7,718 bases of DNA from positions 1 through 7,718 of the forward strand of contig CALZEK010000060.1 in assembly GCA_945639745.1 (NCBI GenBank). Reading direction: 5' to 3'. Within the stretch, counting starts at the first letter, position 1. Each line of letters opens with the position of its first letter. A program made the position numbers and the translations under genes. The notes below the pieces were generated by a model, which made no database searches, had not been told where the DNA came from, and saw nothing but the letters and a program-made list of their open reading frames with translations. Below are positions 1-6,282 of the stretch, one piece after another. The stretch comes from an uncultured Bacillaceae bacterium (lineage in GTDB: Bacteria > Bacillota > Bacilli > Bacillales > Amphibacillaceae).

Positions 1-359
1 TTAATAATACTTTCATTCGTTTCTGTTAGATCAATAAAATAGTCAATATATTTTTTTAAATGAGTTTCTAAGAAACAGTATGTAATGTAACCAATAAGAT
101 AAGAATTCACATTCGTATTGGGATGAGCGGTAGACTTAATTAACTCACTTAAAGTATATTCATTAACATTAGCAATGAAATCTGTTGGTTCTTGCAGATT
201 AACACATTTTTTTTCAGACCAAAATGGGATAAATTCAAGTAAATTATTCCCTTGTGAACCGAGAACTAGATAATTTTCATTTAAATTAAAATGTATTATT
301 TTATCAGTATAATCAATAACTTCTTCAGAAAATAACATGTGATTCCAAATCATCGGCAT
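1..359 (-). CDS. Zinc-dependent phospholipase C-like protein, probably non-catalytic, 3' end cut off
   Basis: This open frame starts at ATG 359-357 on the minus strand and runs 119 codons without a stop to the window edge, so its C-terminus is missing. An AAGGAG ribosome binding site lies 8 bases upstream (368-373). The N-terminus reads MPMIWNHMLFSEEV, followed by LGSQGNNLLEFIPFW (33-47) and GYITYCFLETHLKKYI (90-105). From memory these align with the WTHxxF, LGxQGPDxFxYxxFW and GFxTHxxLDxxTHPYI blocks of bacterial zinc-dependent phospholipase C (PF00882-like) proteins. In that alignment the GPD aspartate is Asn39, the TH histidine is Tyr94, the LD aspartate is Glu98 and the HP histidine is Lys102, so most metal ligands seem replaced. 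His7 is kept. No signal peptide is visible, which suggests a cytoplasmic protein. I infer a divergent, possibly catalytically dead homologue; its substrate is unknown. The gene is divergent from fumC and no functional link is evident. Confidence 0.62.
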   Translation of the reverse strand, partial: MPMIWNHMLFSEEVIDYTDKIIHFNLNENYLVLGSQGNNLLEFIPFWSEKKCVNLQEPTDFIANVNEYTLSELIKSTAHPNTNVNSYLIGYITYCFLETHLKKYIDYFIDLTETNESII

Positions 360-396
360 TGTTTATACTCCTTTATCTAATCAATTCATTACATCT

Positions 397-402
397 AGTA
401 TA
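397..402 (-). promoter_or_regulatory. Possible -10 element for the phospholipase C-like gene
   Basis: On the minus strand this reads TATACT, five of six bases of the TATAAT consensus, about 40 bases upstream of the start codon. No good -35 hexamer is found 16-18 bases further upstream; the region there is simply AT-rich. This is a weak call. Confidence 0.3.
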
Positions 403-514
403 AGTCTTTTTAAGTAAAATAATTTAACTAAGAGTTACAATTATGTGTCAAACTTTCAACGAAATGATTAAAACACGCTTGTTAAATGAAAAAACAGACA
501 AAATACGTTTAATA

Positions 515-544
515 TTTCATAAAAACAAGATGATTTGTTACAAT
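515..544 (+). promoter_or_regulatory. Possible extended -10 promoter of fumC
   Basis: TGTTACAAT at 536-544 is an extended -10 element (TG, one base, then TACAAT, 5/6 to consensus). It lies about 40 bases upstream of the fumC start codon. The hexamer at the -35 distance, TTTCAT at 515-520 with an 18-base spacer, is poor, which is tolerated when an extended -10 is present. The site lies inside an in-frame upstream extension of fumC, which supports that extension being non-coding leader. Confidence 0.4.
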
Positions 545-572
545 AAGAGAGAAGTTGAATCAATTACCTATC

Positions 573-580
573 AAGGAGGA
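573..580 (+). promoter_or_regulatory. Ribosome binding site that fixes the fumC start
   Basis: AAGGAGGA is a near-perfect match to the anti-Shine-Dalgarno sequence. It ends six bases before a TTG at 587-589. No comparable site precedes the ATG codons further upstream in the same frame. It therefore decides in favour of TTG initiation at 587. Confidence 0.85.
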
Positions 581-586
581 ATTGAA

Positions 587-1972
587 TTGGATTATCGTAT
601 AGAAAAAGACACATTAGGTGAAATTAAAGTACCTGCGGATAAAAAATGGGGTGCTCAAACACAAAGAAGTAAGCAAAATTTCCCAATTGGAAATGAAAAA
701 ATGCCAAAAGAAATTATTAAAGCATTTGCCATACTTAAAAAAAGTGCAGCACAAGCGAATTATGAACTTGGATTTTTAGAAGAAGAAAAAGCACAAGCAA
801 TTGCTTTTGCAGCTGATCAAGTTGTCGCTGGTGAATTAGATGATCATTTTCCATTAGTTGTTTGGCAAACAGGAAGTGGAACTCAATCGAACATGAACGT
901 AAACGAAGTATTGTCATTTGTTGGTAACGAATGGTTAAAAGAACAAGGAAGTGATCTTGTTTTACATCCAAATGATGATGTTAATAAATCACAAAGTTCA
1001 AATGATACGTATCCAACAGCGCTTCATGTAGCAGCAGTGTTAAAATTAGAAGATGAAGTGCTTCCAGCAGTTAAGGTGTTAAAAGATTCAATAGCTGTTA
1101 AAGTAGAAGCATTTAAAAATATTGTTAAAATCGGTCGTACACATTTACAAGATGCAACACCCATTACTTTAGGACAAGAAATGAGTGGTTGGCATCGTAT
1201 GTTAGAAAAAGCAGAAATAATGATTCAAGAAAGTGCTGAGCATTTAAAAGATTTAGCTATTGGTGGTACAGCAGTAGGAACAGGCTTAAACGCTCATCCT
1301 GAATTTTCAGATCGTGTTTGTGCACAAATAAGTGAATCAACTAATCGTACATTCCGTTCAGAAATTAATAAATTCCATTCATTAACAAGTTATGACGAAG
1401 CTGTCTATGCACATGGTGCATTAAAAGCATTAGCAGCTGATTTAATGAAAATTGCAAATGATGTTCGTTGGTTAGCAAGTGGTCCACGCTCTGGTATTGG
1501 TGAGATTACAATTCCAGCAAACGAACCAGGTAGTTCAATTATGCCAGGTAAAGTTAACCCAACACAAAGTGAAGCATTAACAATGCTTGTAACACAAGTT
1601 ATGGGTAACGATGCTGCAATAGGTTTTGCAGCAAGCCAAGGTAATTTTGAATTAAATGTATTTAAACCAGTGATAGCATATAACTTCTTACAATCAGCTC
1701 AATTATTAGCTGACGGAATGTTATCATTCGAAGAGCGCGCTGTCCGTGGTATTGAAGCAAACCATGAAAAAATTGAAGAGTTTTTAAATGGTTCATTAAT
1801 GTTAGTTACAGCACTTAATCCACATATTGGTTATGAAAATGCAGCTAAAATTGCTAAAAAAGCATTTGATGAAAATACAACACTAAAAGAAGCAGCGGTT
1901 GCTTCAGGTTTATTAACAGAAAAAGAATTTGATGAATATGTTGTACCTGAAGATATGACACATACATTATAA
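587..1972 (+). CDS. fumC: Class II fumarate hydratase (fumarase C)
   Basis: The product interconverts fumarate and (S)-malate in the TCA cycle, as an iron-independent cytoplasmic homotetramer. With the TTG start at 587 the protein has 461 residues, the usual length for the family, and begins [16 protein letters not shown], a typical FumC N-terminus. The three conserved active-site regions of the fumarase/aspartase superfamily are intact: [10 protein letters not shown] (95-104) with SSND (137-140), [10 protein letters not shown] including the catalytic His186, and the mobile loop [11 protein letters not shown] (315-325) carrying the catalytic serine. The C-terminal fumarase domain is complete and ends MTHTL. 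An in-frame extension upstream to ATG 443 would add 48 residues that look like translated leader. The AAGGAGGA site supports the TTG start. No hairpin terminator lies between this gene and the next one 89 bases downstream, so some read-through into yheA is possible. In S. aureus the same gene is often called citG. Confidence 0.96.
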   Translation: MDYRIEKDTLGEIKVPADKKWGAQTQRSKQNFPIGNEKMPKEIIKAFAILKKSAAQANYELGFLEEEKAQAIAFAADQVVAGELDDHFPLVVWQTGSGTQSNMNVNEVLSFVGNEWLKEQGSDLVLHPNDDVNKSQSSNDTYPTALHVAAVLKLEDEVLPAVKVLKDSIAVKVEAFKNIVKIGRTHLQDATPITLGQEMSGWHRMLEKAEIMIQESAEHLKDLAIGGTAVGTGLNAHPEFSDRVCAQISESTNRTFRSEINKFHSLTSYDEAVYAHGALKALAADLMKIANDVRWLASGPRSGIGEITIPANEPGSSIMPGKVNPTQSEALTMLVTQVMGNDAAIGFAASQGNFELNVFKPVIAYNFLQSAQLLADGMLSFEERAVRGIEANHEKIEEFLNGSLMLVTALNPHIGYENAAKIAKKAFDENTTLKEAAVASGLLTEKEFDEYVVPEDMTHTL

Positions 1973-2000
1973 AAAGATCAAATTATTTAAATAAAATCGG

Positions 2001-2029
2001 TATACAGAAATTGCTTGGTCTGTTATAGT
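2001..2029 (+). promoter_or_regulatory. Possible promoter of the yheA-like gene
   Basis: TATACA at 2001-2006 (4/6 to TTGACA) is followed after 17 bases by TATAGT at 2024-2029 (5/6 to TATAAT). TG at 2021-2022 turns it into an extended -10. It sits about 33 bases upstream of the start codon in the fumC-yheA gap, so this gene probably has its own transcript in addition to any read-through from fumC. Confidence 0.45.
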
Positions 2030-2061
2030 GGTTTTCATACGTTAATTTTTGGAGGTGTCTT

Positions 2062-2412
2062 ATGTCTAAATTAGATGAAAAAGCATTAGAAGTACAACAT
2101 GAATTACGCGAATCAGATTCATTTAAAGAATTTGAAGCGACATTTAAAGCTATGTTAGAAGATGATGAAGCGCGTGGTCTATATGAAGGATTCCGTGACT
2201 TTCAAATTAGTTTAAATGAAAAACAATCACAAGGAATTCAAGTGACTGAAGCTGAAGTTGAAGAATCACGTCAACACTTTGAAAAACTAAAAGCTAATGA
2301 AATTGTAAATAATTTCATGGCTAGTGAACATCAGTTAAATCAAGTAATTCAAGAAGTTAGCACAGTTATTATGAAGCCTTTAGAAGAAGCATACGAAGAT
2401 TCAATGAAATAA
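2062..2412 (+). CDS. yheA: UPF0342 / YheA family protein (YlbF/YmcA-like)
   Basis: This is a 116-residue, highly charged, nearly all-helical cytoplasmic protein. It starts at ATG with GGAGG six bases upstream (2051-2055). Its pattern matches the YheA/UPF0342 family, which belongs to the YlbF/YmcA superfamily: an N-terminal helix with HELRESDSFKEFEA, a central QISLNEKQSQG segment, then MASEHQLNQVIQEV and the C-terminal KPLEEAYE. The usual family length is about 115 residues. YlbF and YmcA form the Y-complex that affects RNase Y-dependent mRNA processing and development in Bacillus subtilis. The biochemical role of YheA itself is not established, so no function should be transferred. No transmembrane segment, cysteine motif or enzyme motif is visible. 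The gene ends in a strong terminator shared with the convergent yhzD-like gene. Confidence 0.85.
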   Translation: MSKLDEKALEVQHELRESDSFKEFEATFKAMLEDDEARGLYEGFRDFQISLNEKQSQGIQVTEAEVEESRQHFEKLKANEIVNNFMASEHQLNQVIQEVSTVIMKPLEEAYEDSMK

Positions 2413-2415
2413 ACA

Positions 2416-2458
2416 ATAATAAAACCTCCTAAACATTTTGTTTAGGAGGTTTTATTAT
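2416..2458. terminator. Bidirectional intrinsic terminator between yheA-like and yhzD-like genes
   Basis: Two perfectly complementary 19-base arms (2416-2434 and 2440-2458) enclose a five-base loop, ATTTT. The core is CCTCCTAAAC paired with GTTTAGGAGG. The outer part is A-rich on one side and T-rich on the other, so the transcript has a U-rich tail in either direction. It terminates yheA on the plus strand and the 61-residue gene on the minus strand. The stop codon of the latter (2457-2455) lies inside the stem. Confidence 0.93.
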
Positions 2459-2640
2459 CTTTGAAATGAAACTAATTTGGCATTTTCAGTGACGCATCGA
2501 TGTGGTAAGTCTGAAAAACCTTCTTCTTCTAATTTTCTAATTGTCCATGCTTTAGCTTCTTCATCATTTTGTGCAGTGAAGGCTTCATCAATTACTTTTG
2601 TACCTGTTCTTTCAAAAGCCGTCAAATTATAGTGTTTCAT
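2455..2640 (-). CDS. yhzD: YhzD-like small protein
   Basis: This is a complete 61-residue gene on the minus strand, starting at ATG 2640-2638 with an AGGGGTGG ribosome binding site a few bases upstream (2647-2654). It ends at TAA inside the bidirectional terminator. The protein is soluble and mixed alpha/beta. It has an N-terminal strand (HYNLTAFERTG), the helix-forming stretch FTAQNDEEAKAW (21-32), HRC at 47-49 and a KLVSFQR tail (55-61). This layout and length recall the small YhzD-like family of Bacillales (PF14120-like), whose function is unknown. Single His47 and Cys49 do not make a convincing metal site. A dedicated ribosome binding site, a terminator and codon use like its neighbours argue that this is a real gene. 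The family name rests on remembered similarity. Confidence 0.78.
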   Translation of the reverse strand: MKHYNLTAFERTGTKVIDEAFTAQNDEEAKAWTIRKLEEEGFSDLPHRCVTENAKLVSFQR

Positions 2641-2676
2641 CGAATACCACCCCTATTATGAATATCTCTTACAACT

Positions 2677-2705
2677 ATTATGTCATGAAAAAGAAATAAT
2701 TGAAA
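2677..2705 (-). promoter_or_regulatory. Possible promoter of the yhzD-like gene
   Basis: Read on the minus strand, TGACATAAT (2685-2677) is an extended -10 with CATAAT matching 5/6. TTTCAA (2705-2700) lies at a 17-base spacing but is a weak -35. The predicted RNA would have a leader of about 30 bases. This makes the 2641-2812 gap a divergent promoter region. Confidence 0.4.
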
Positions 2706-2713
2706 GTCAAAAG

Positions 2714-2727
2714 ATGAAGCGTTTACA
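2714..2727 (-). promoter_or_regulatory. Candidate catabolite-responsive element (cre)
   Basis: The minus strand reads TGTAAACGCTTCAT, matching the common CcpA consensus TGWAARCGYTWNCW at 13 of 14 positions; the mismatch is A for C at position 13. Its right edge on the plus strand coincides with the -35 hexamer TTTACA of the predicted yhaQP promoter, a position at which bound CcpA would block RNA polymerase. It also lies just upstream of the yhzD promoter. This is a motif match only; short sites like this arise by chance. Confidence 0.4.
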
Positions 2728-2751
2728 AATCAATAAAATTAATGATATATT
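2722..2751 (+). promoter_or_regulatory. Probable promoter of the yhaQP transporter operon
   Basis: TTTACA at 2722-2727 (5/6 to TTGACA) is separated by 18 bases from TATATT at 2746-2751 (5/6 to TATAAT). TG at 2743-2744 makes it an extended -10. Transcription would begin near 2758, giving a leader of about 55 bases that contains a TA dinucleotide run. Confidence 0.55.
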
Positions 2752-2760
2752 GAGACTAAA

Positions 2761-2772
2761 TATATATATATA
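2761..2772. repeat. TA dinucleotide repeat (six units)
   Basis: Six TA units lie between the predicted transcription start and the ribosome binding site of the yhaQ-like gene. An alternative -35 (TTGAGA, 2750-2755) lies directly upstream, so the repeat could also fall in a promoter spacer. It is short, and AT-rich DNA produces such runs by chance. Confidence 0.7.
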
Positions 2773-2812
2773 GTAATTAAAGTATGTTTTTTCAGGAGAA
2801 AGGAGCAAATTG

Positions 2813-3712
2813 ATGGGACTCAAATTAAATAAAATATCTAAGGATTTTGGTAAGTTTACAGCAGTTCACCCTTTAACTTTGGATGTACCTACTCAAGAAA
2901 TGTATGGTTTTCTTGGAGGTAATGGCGCAGGTAAAACAACCACATTCAGAATGATTTTAGGTTTAATAGATTCAACTTCAGGAACAATTACTTGGAAAGG
3001 CAAATCACTAAATCATCAAACAAGTCATTTAATCGGTTATTTACCAGAAGAACGAGGTCTATATCCTAATTTAAAAGTGAAAGAGCAATTGACCTATCTG
3101 GGTCGTTTAAGAGGTATGTCAAAACAAAATGCTGAAAATGAAATCAACAAATGGTTAAATAAATTTGAAATACCTCAATATTTAAACAAAAAAGTAGAGG
3201 AATTATCAAAAGGTAACCAACAAAAAATCCAATTTATCTCGAGTGTTTTACATGATCCAGAATTGCTTATTTTAGACGAACCATTTTCAGGTTTAGATCC
3301 ATTAAATATTGAAATGTTAAAAAAAGCAATTTATAATTTAAAAACTTCAGGAACAACAATTATATTTTCATCACATCAAATGTCTCATGTTGAAGAAATG
3401 TGTGAAAATCTTTGTATATTACAAAAAGGACGTGCGGTGGTCCAAGGAAACCTAGCTGATATAAAGCGGGCTTATGGGAAGAAGAATTTAGTCATTCATG
3501 CAAATGCTAATTTAAACTATCTAGAGAAGTTTCCTGGTGTAGTGACTTATAAACCGTTAAGGAATGGATGTGAATTACAAATTGAGAATGAAGACATTTC
3601 CAAGCAAATTTTTTCTAGTTTAAGTAGTGAGCAATTCATTAGAAAATTTGAATTAGAAGAACCAACACTAAACGATATATTTATTGAAAAAGTAGGTGCT
3701 CATTATGAATAA
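2813..3712 (+). CDS. yhaQ: ABC transporter ATP-binding protein, NatA/YhaQ type
   Basis: This is the cytoplasmic ATPase of an ABC-2 exporter, 299 residues from ATG 2813. I chose that start over the in-frame TTG at 2810 because AAAGGAG (2799-2805) is then seven bases away instead of four. The nucleotide-binding domain is complete: Walker A GGNGAGKT (35-42), GYLPEERGLY (75-84) in the Q-loop region as in NatA-like proteins, the signature LSKGNQQK (131-138), Walker B LLILDEP (151-157), the D-loop SGLD (159-162) and the switch His188. The signature has Lys and Asn where the canonical LSGGQ has Gly and Gln, as is common in this subfamily. About 90 further residues form the C-terminal extension of drug/sodium-exporter ATPases (DUF4162-like). 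The stop overlaps the start of the permease gene, showing translational coupling. The substrate is unknown: NatAB exports sodium, but that should not be assumed here. Confidence 0.92.
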   Translation: MGLKLNKISKDFGKFTAVHPLTLDVPTQEMYGFLGGNGAGKTTTFRMILGLIDSTSGTITWKGKSLNHQTSHLIGYLPEERGLYPNLKVKEQLTYLGRLRGMSKQNAENEINKWLNKFEIPQYLNKKVEELSKGNQQKIQFISSVLHDPELLILDEPFSGLDPLNIEMLKKAIYNLKTSGTTIIFSSHQMSHVEEMCENLCILQKGRAVVQGNLADIKRAYGKKNLVIHANANLNYLEKFPGVVTYKPLRNGCELQIENEDISKQIFSSLSSEQFIRKFELEEPTLNDIFIEKVGAHYE

Positions 3713-4955
3713 ATTTTTCATTGTTTTAGGTCATACATATTGGACGCGCTTAAAGTCAAAAGCATTTATGATTACAACAGCGATTTTATTACTACTTGTA
3801 TTAGCAGTAGCAAATGTAGATTCAATTATTAAAATGTTTGATTCAGACTTGGAAGGAAAAGAAGTGCTGGTTATTAATGAAGCACCTACAATTTATTCTG
3901 AATTATCAACGAATTTATCATCAAATCCAACAATAAAATTAGTTGAATATGAGAAAGGATTAGCAGAAGGAAAAGCAGCAGTTGAAAAAGACGAATATGC
4001 AGCATTACTTTTATTAGAAGAAGATATTCATGCTTTACCTCAAGTAAAATATTACGCAAAAAGTATAGCAACAGACACAACTCAAAATACATTAGAAAGT
4101 AATTTAAAAGAAATTAAAGATAGATTACTTATTGAAAGCGCTGGGGTTGATGAAGCGGTTTTGCTAGCATTAAATGAACCTGTTCATATTGAGAAACATG
4201 CACTTGATAAGACTTCTAAAACAGATGAAGAATTAGATATTGCTCGAGCAATCGTTTATGTTATGATTTTTGTGTTATATATGGCGATATTAATCTATGG
4301 ACAAATGATTGCAACTGATATTGCAACTGAAAAATCATCTCGTGTTATGGAGGTACTCATTTCTAGTGCATCACCTGTGACGCACATGTTTGCAAAAATT
4401 ATTGGTATTGCTTTATTAGGTATGACACAAGTCGCTTTAATTATTATTGCAGGTATAGCACTTATTATTCCAAGGCTTAAAGGGATCGATTCAGCCTTTT
4501 TACAAGAAATCGGAATAGGTGGGGTGAGTCCATTTCTTTTTCTATATGGTTTACTCTTTTTCTTATTAGGTTATCTACTTTATGCAACAATAGCAGCTAT
4601 GTTCGGCTCATTAGTAAGTCGAGTAGAAGATTTACAGCAATTATTAATGCCTATGTTTATTTTAATTATTATTGCATTTTTTATCGCCATGTTTGGCTTA
4701 AATCTACCTGAAGCAAAAATAATCACCATTAGCTCATTTATACCATTTTTTTCACCAATGATTATGTTTTTGAGGATAGGTATGTTAGAAGTACCTTTAT
4801 GGGAAGTCGTTATTTCAATTGCTATTCTTGTAATAACAATTATTATTTTAGGCGTTTTAGGTGCGCGTATTTATCGTGGAGGCGTATTAATGTACGGTCC
4901 ATCTCGTTCATTAAAAGACATAAAAAATGCATTTAGTTTGTCAAAAAAAGAATAA
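3705..4955 (+). CDS. yhaP: ABC-2 type permease, NatB/YhaP family
   Basis: This is the membrane partner of the preceding ATPase, 416 residues. The chosen ATG at 3705 overlaps the end of the ATPase gene by eight bases and has AGGTG six bases upstream; an in-frame GTG at 3696 would add only three residues. Topology fits the ABC-2/NatB fold: a first transmembrane helix at about 20-38, then an extracytoplasmic domain of about 140 residues, mostly hydrophilic. A C-terminal cluster of about six hydrophobic segments follows (near 182-203, 230-256, 275-300, 315-332, 340-360 and 366-388). The segment TEKSSRVMEVLISSASP (208-224) between the second and third helices is the family's conserved cytoplasmic coupling region. 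The tail is short and basic. Together with YhaQ it should form an exporter; candidate cargoes in this family include sodium ions, drugs and peptides. The gene ends just before a strong terminator, so yhaQP is a two-gene operon. Confidence 0.9.
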   Translation: MNKFFIVLGHTYWTRLKSKAFMITTAILLLLVLAVANVDSIIKMFDSDLEGKEVLVINEAPTIYSELSTNLSSNPTIKLVEYEKGLAEGKAAVEKDEYAALLLLEEDIHALPQVKYYAKSIATDTTQNTLESNLKEIKDRLLIESAGVDEAVLLALNEPVHIEKHALDKTSKTDEELDIARAIVYVMIFVLYMAILIYGQMIATDIATEKSSRVMEVLISSASPVTHMFAKIIGIALLGMTQVALIIIAGIALIIPRLKGIDSAFLQEIGIGGVSPFLFLYGLLFFLLGYLLYATIAAMFGSLVSRVEDLQQLLMPMFILIIIAFFIAMFGLNLPEAKIITISSFIPFFSPMIMFLRIGMLEVPLWEVVISIAILVITIIILGVLGARIYRGGVLMYGPSRSLKDIKNAFSLSKKE

Positions 4956-4960
4956 AGAAA

Positions 4961-5003
4961 TAAATAAACACCTTTAAACTAAGAGTTTAAGGGTGTTTAT
5001 TTA
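4961..5003 (+). terminator. Intrinsic terminator of the yhaQP operon
   Basis: Two 20-base arms (4961-4980 and 4984-5003) pair with a single G-T wobble around the three-base loop AAG. The G+C-rich centre is CACC paired with GGTG, and the distal right arm is a T-rich tail, TTTATTTA. It begins six bases after the permease stop codon and separates yhaQP from yhaON. The A-rich left end could also serve transcription from the other strand, but there is no minus-strand gene here to stop. Confidence 0.9.
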
Positions 5004-5011
5004 CTTAAGAG

Positions 5012-5023
5012 GCAAACGTTTGC
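5012..5023. promoter_or_regulatory. Perfect 12-base palindrome, candidate operator for yhaON
   Basis: GCAAACGTTTGC is a perfect palindrome located about 60 bases upstream of the yhaO start codon and overlapping the predicted -35. With its flanks it reads AGGCAAACGTTTGCT. This fits the looser CcpA cre consensus WTGNAANCGNWNNCW with one mismatch, but another LacI-family or unrelated repressor is equally possible. It does not have the GAAC-N4-GTTC spacing of the Gram-positive LexA box. Confidence 0.4.
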
Positions 5024-5048
5024 TCGCATTAATATTACATGATAGGAT
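5020..5048 (+). promoter_or_regulatory. Possible promoter of yhaON
   Basis: TTGCTC (5020-5025) and TAGGAT (5043-5048) are 17 bases apart and match 3/6 and 4/6 of the sigma-A hexamers. They lie between the yhaQP terminator and yhaO, where a promoter is required unless read-through supplies transcription. The match is weak, consistent with low or activated expression. Confidence 0.3.
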
Positions 5049-5082
5049 AAATAAAAGTACAGTGTAAAAGGCGGGTCCGTAG

Positions 5083-6282
5083 ATGTCTGAAGAAATAAAG
5101 TTTATTCATGCAGCAGATCTTCATTTAGATAGTCCATTTCTTGGCTTAAGTGACCTTGATGAGAAGCTTTTTGAAAAAATTAAAGAAAGTACATTCAGTG
5201 CATTAAGTAAATTAGTAAATGAAGCAATTAAACATCGAGTTGATTTTGTTCTATTAGTAGGTGATTTATTTGATAATAGTGAACAAAGTTTAAAAGCACA
5301 AGTGAAACTAAAAAATGCATTTGATCAGTTAAATGAACATAATATAAATGTCTATATGAGTTATGGCAACCATGATTTTATTCAAGGAAACCTTTATCCA
5401 ATTGAGTACCCTGAAAATGTTTTTGTGTTTCCAGATGAAAAAGTATCTCACTATACATATTATCAAAATGAAAAACCAGCTGTTAATATTTATGGGTTTA
5501 GTTATGAAACAAGAGCGGTCACTCAAAATAAAATAGCAGAATATAATCAAGTTAATACAGAAGTACCTTATCATATTGCTACCTTGCATGGTTCAGCAGA
5601 TCACGCTCATGGACATGCTAATTATGCACCATTTAGATTATCTGAATTAAAAGATAAGCCTTTTGATTATTGGGCATTAGGTCATATTCATAAGCGAGAA
5701 ATACTATCAGAATCACCTCCAATTGTTTATCCAGGAAATATTCAAGGACGGCATCGTAATGAAACTGGTGATAAGGGATGTTATTTAGTTGAGATGAGTA
5801 AACAAAATATATCTATGACATTCTTATCGTTAGCATCAATTCAATTTAAATCAATCATCGTTAATCTGCTTGAAGAAGATACATTACATGATTTAAAAGA
5901 AAAAGTAACTCAGGCATTAAATAAGGATAATTTAGAACTTGTTCATCTCACAATTAATAGTCAAACAGATGAAGTAACGGAGTGGGAAAAGACAGAAAGA
6001 TTACTAGAAGTAATTCAACTGATTAATGATTTACAACAAAGCCATATTTATAAATATAAAGTGAAATTAAATACAGGTACATTTTTTGAAAATAACTACT
6101 TCTTTGAACAGTTATTATCTCATTTAGAGAAATCTAATATAGAAACATCCTTAAATGATCTCTCGACTCATACACAAGCTAGAAGATATCCTGAGATCTA
6201 TGATTTTAATGAAACGGAATTAAAAAATAGAGCAAAAGAATTATTAACATTGGAATTTTATAACCGAGGTGAACAAAAATGA
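5083..6282 (+). CDS. yhaO: YhaO family metallophosphoesterase (SbcD/Mre11-like nuclease)
   Basis: This is a 399-residue calcineurin-like phosphoesterase of the SbcD/Mre11 type, predicted to be a metal-dependent DNA nuclease acting with the ATPase encoded next to it. All five metal-binding motifs are present in order: DLH (Asp12, His14), GD with Asp61, GNHD (95-98), His169 in TLHGSA, and GHIH (200-203). The remaining 190 or so residues form the C-terminal domain, which in Mre11/SbcD caps the active site and contacts the ATPase. The length fits YhaO proteins. The start ATG has an imperfect ribosome binding site, AAAGGCGGG (5068-5076), with C in place of the expected A. The stop TGA overlaps the yhaN start as ATGA, showing translational coupling. 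The protein has no signal peptide or membrane segment. Substrate and physiological role are inferred from the family; Bacillus YhaO is little characterised. Confidence 0.9.
   Translation: MSEEIKFIHAADLHLDSPFLGLSDLDEKLFEKIKESTFSALSKLVNEAIKHRVDFVLLVGDLFDNSEQSLKAQVKLKNAFDQLNEHNINVYMSYGNHDFIQGNLYPIEYPENVFVFPDEKVSHYTYYQNEKPAVNIYGFSYETRAVTQNKIAEYNQVNTEVPYHIATLHGSADHAHGHANYAPFRLSELKDKPFDYWALGHIHKREILSESPPIVYPGNIQGRHRNETGDKGCYLVEMSKQNISMTFLSLASIQFKSIIVNLLEEDTLHDLKEKVTQALNKDNLELVHLTINSQTDEVTEWEKTERLLEVIQLINDLQQSHIYKYKVKLNTGTFFENNYFFEQLLSHLEKSNIETSLNDLSTHTQARRYPEIYDFNETELKNRAKELLTLEFYNRGEQK

Noticed and set aside
360..586. Riboswitch, T-box or small RNA in the 227-base gap before fumC
   Set aside because: No conserved core, no terminator/antiterminator pair and no stable hairpin was seen; the region is AT-rich leader with promoter-like elements only.
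735..971. A 78-codon open frame antisense to fumC
   Set aside because: It lies fully inside a confidently identified gene on the other strand, and its Leu/Gln-rich composition is what antisense reading of AT-rich coding DNA gives.
1983..1994. The palindrome TTATTTAAATAA after fumC as a terminator
   Set aside because: It is all A/T with no loop and no G+C core, so a stable hairpin is not expected.
2810..2812. TTG one codon upstream of the yhaQ ATG as the start
   Set aside because: The AAAGGAG site would be only four bases away. The ATG at 2813 has normal spacing and is a stronger start codon.
3886..4092. A 68-codon antisense frame inside the permease gene
   Set aside because: Nearly all Leu, Ile and Tyr from reverse reading of AT-rich codons, with no family resemblance, and fully covered by a real gene.
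5012..5023. SOS (LexA) box upstream of the DNA-processing genes
   Set aside because: The function made it tempting, but GCAAACGTTTGC lacks the GAAC-N4-GTTC spacing of Gram-positive LexA sites.
5329..5589. An 86-codon antisense frame inside yhaO that looks hydrophobic
   Set aside because: It overlaps conserved phosphoesterase motifs on the plus strand. The Ile/Phe richness is a by-product of reverse-complemented Asn, Lys and Glu codons.
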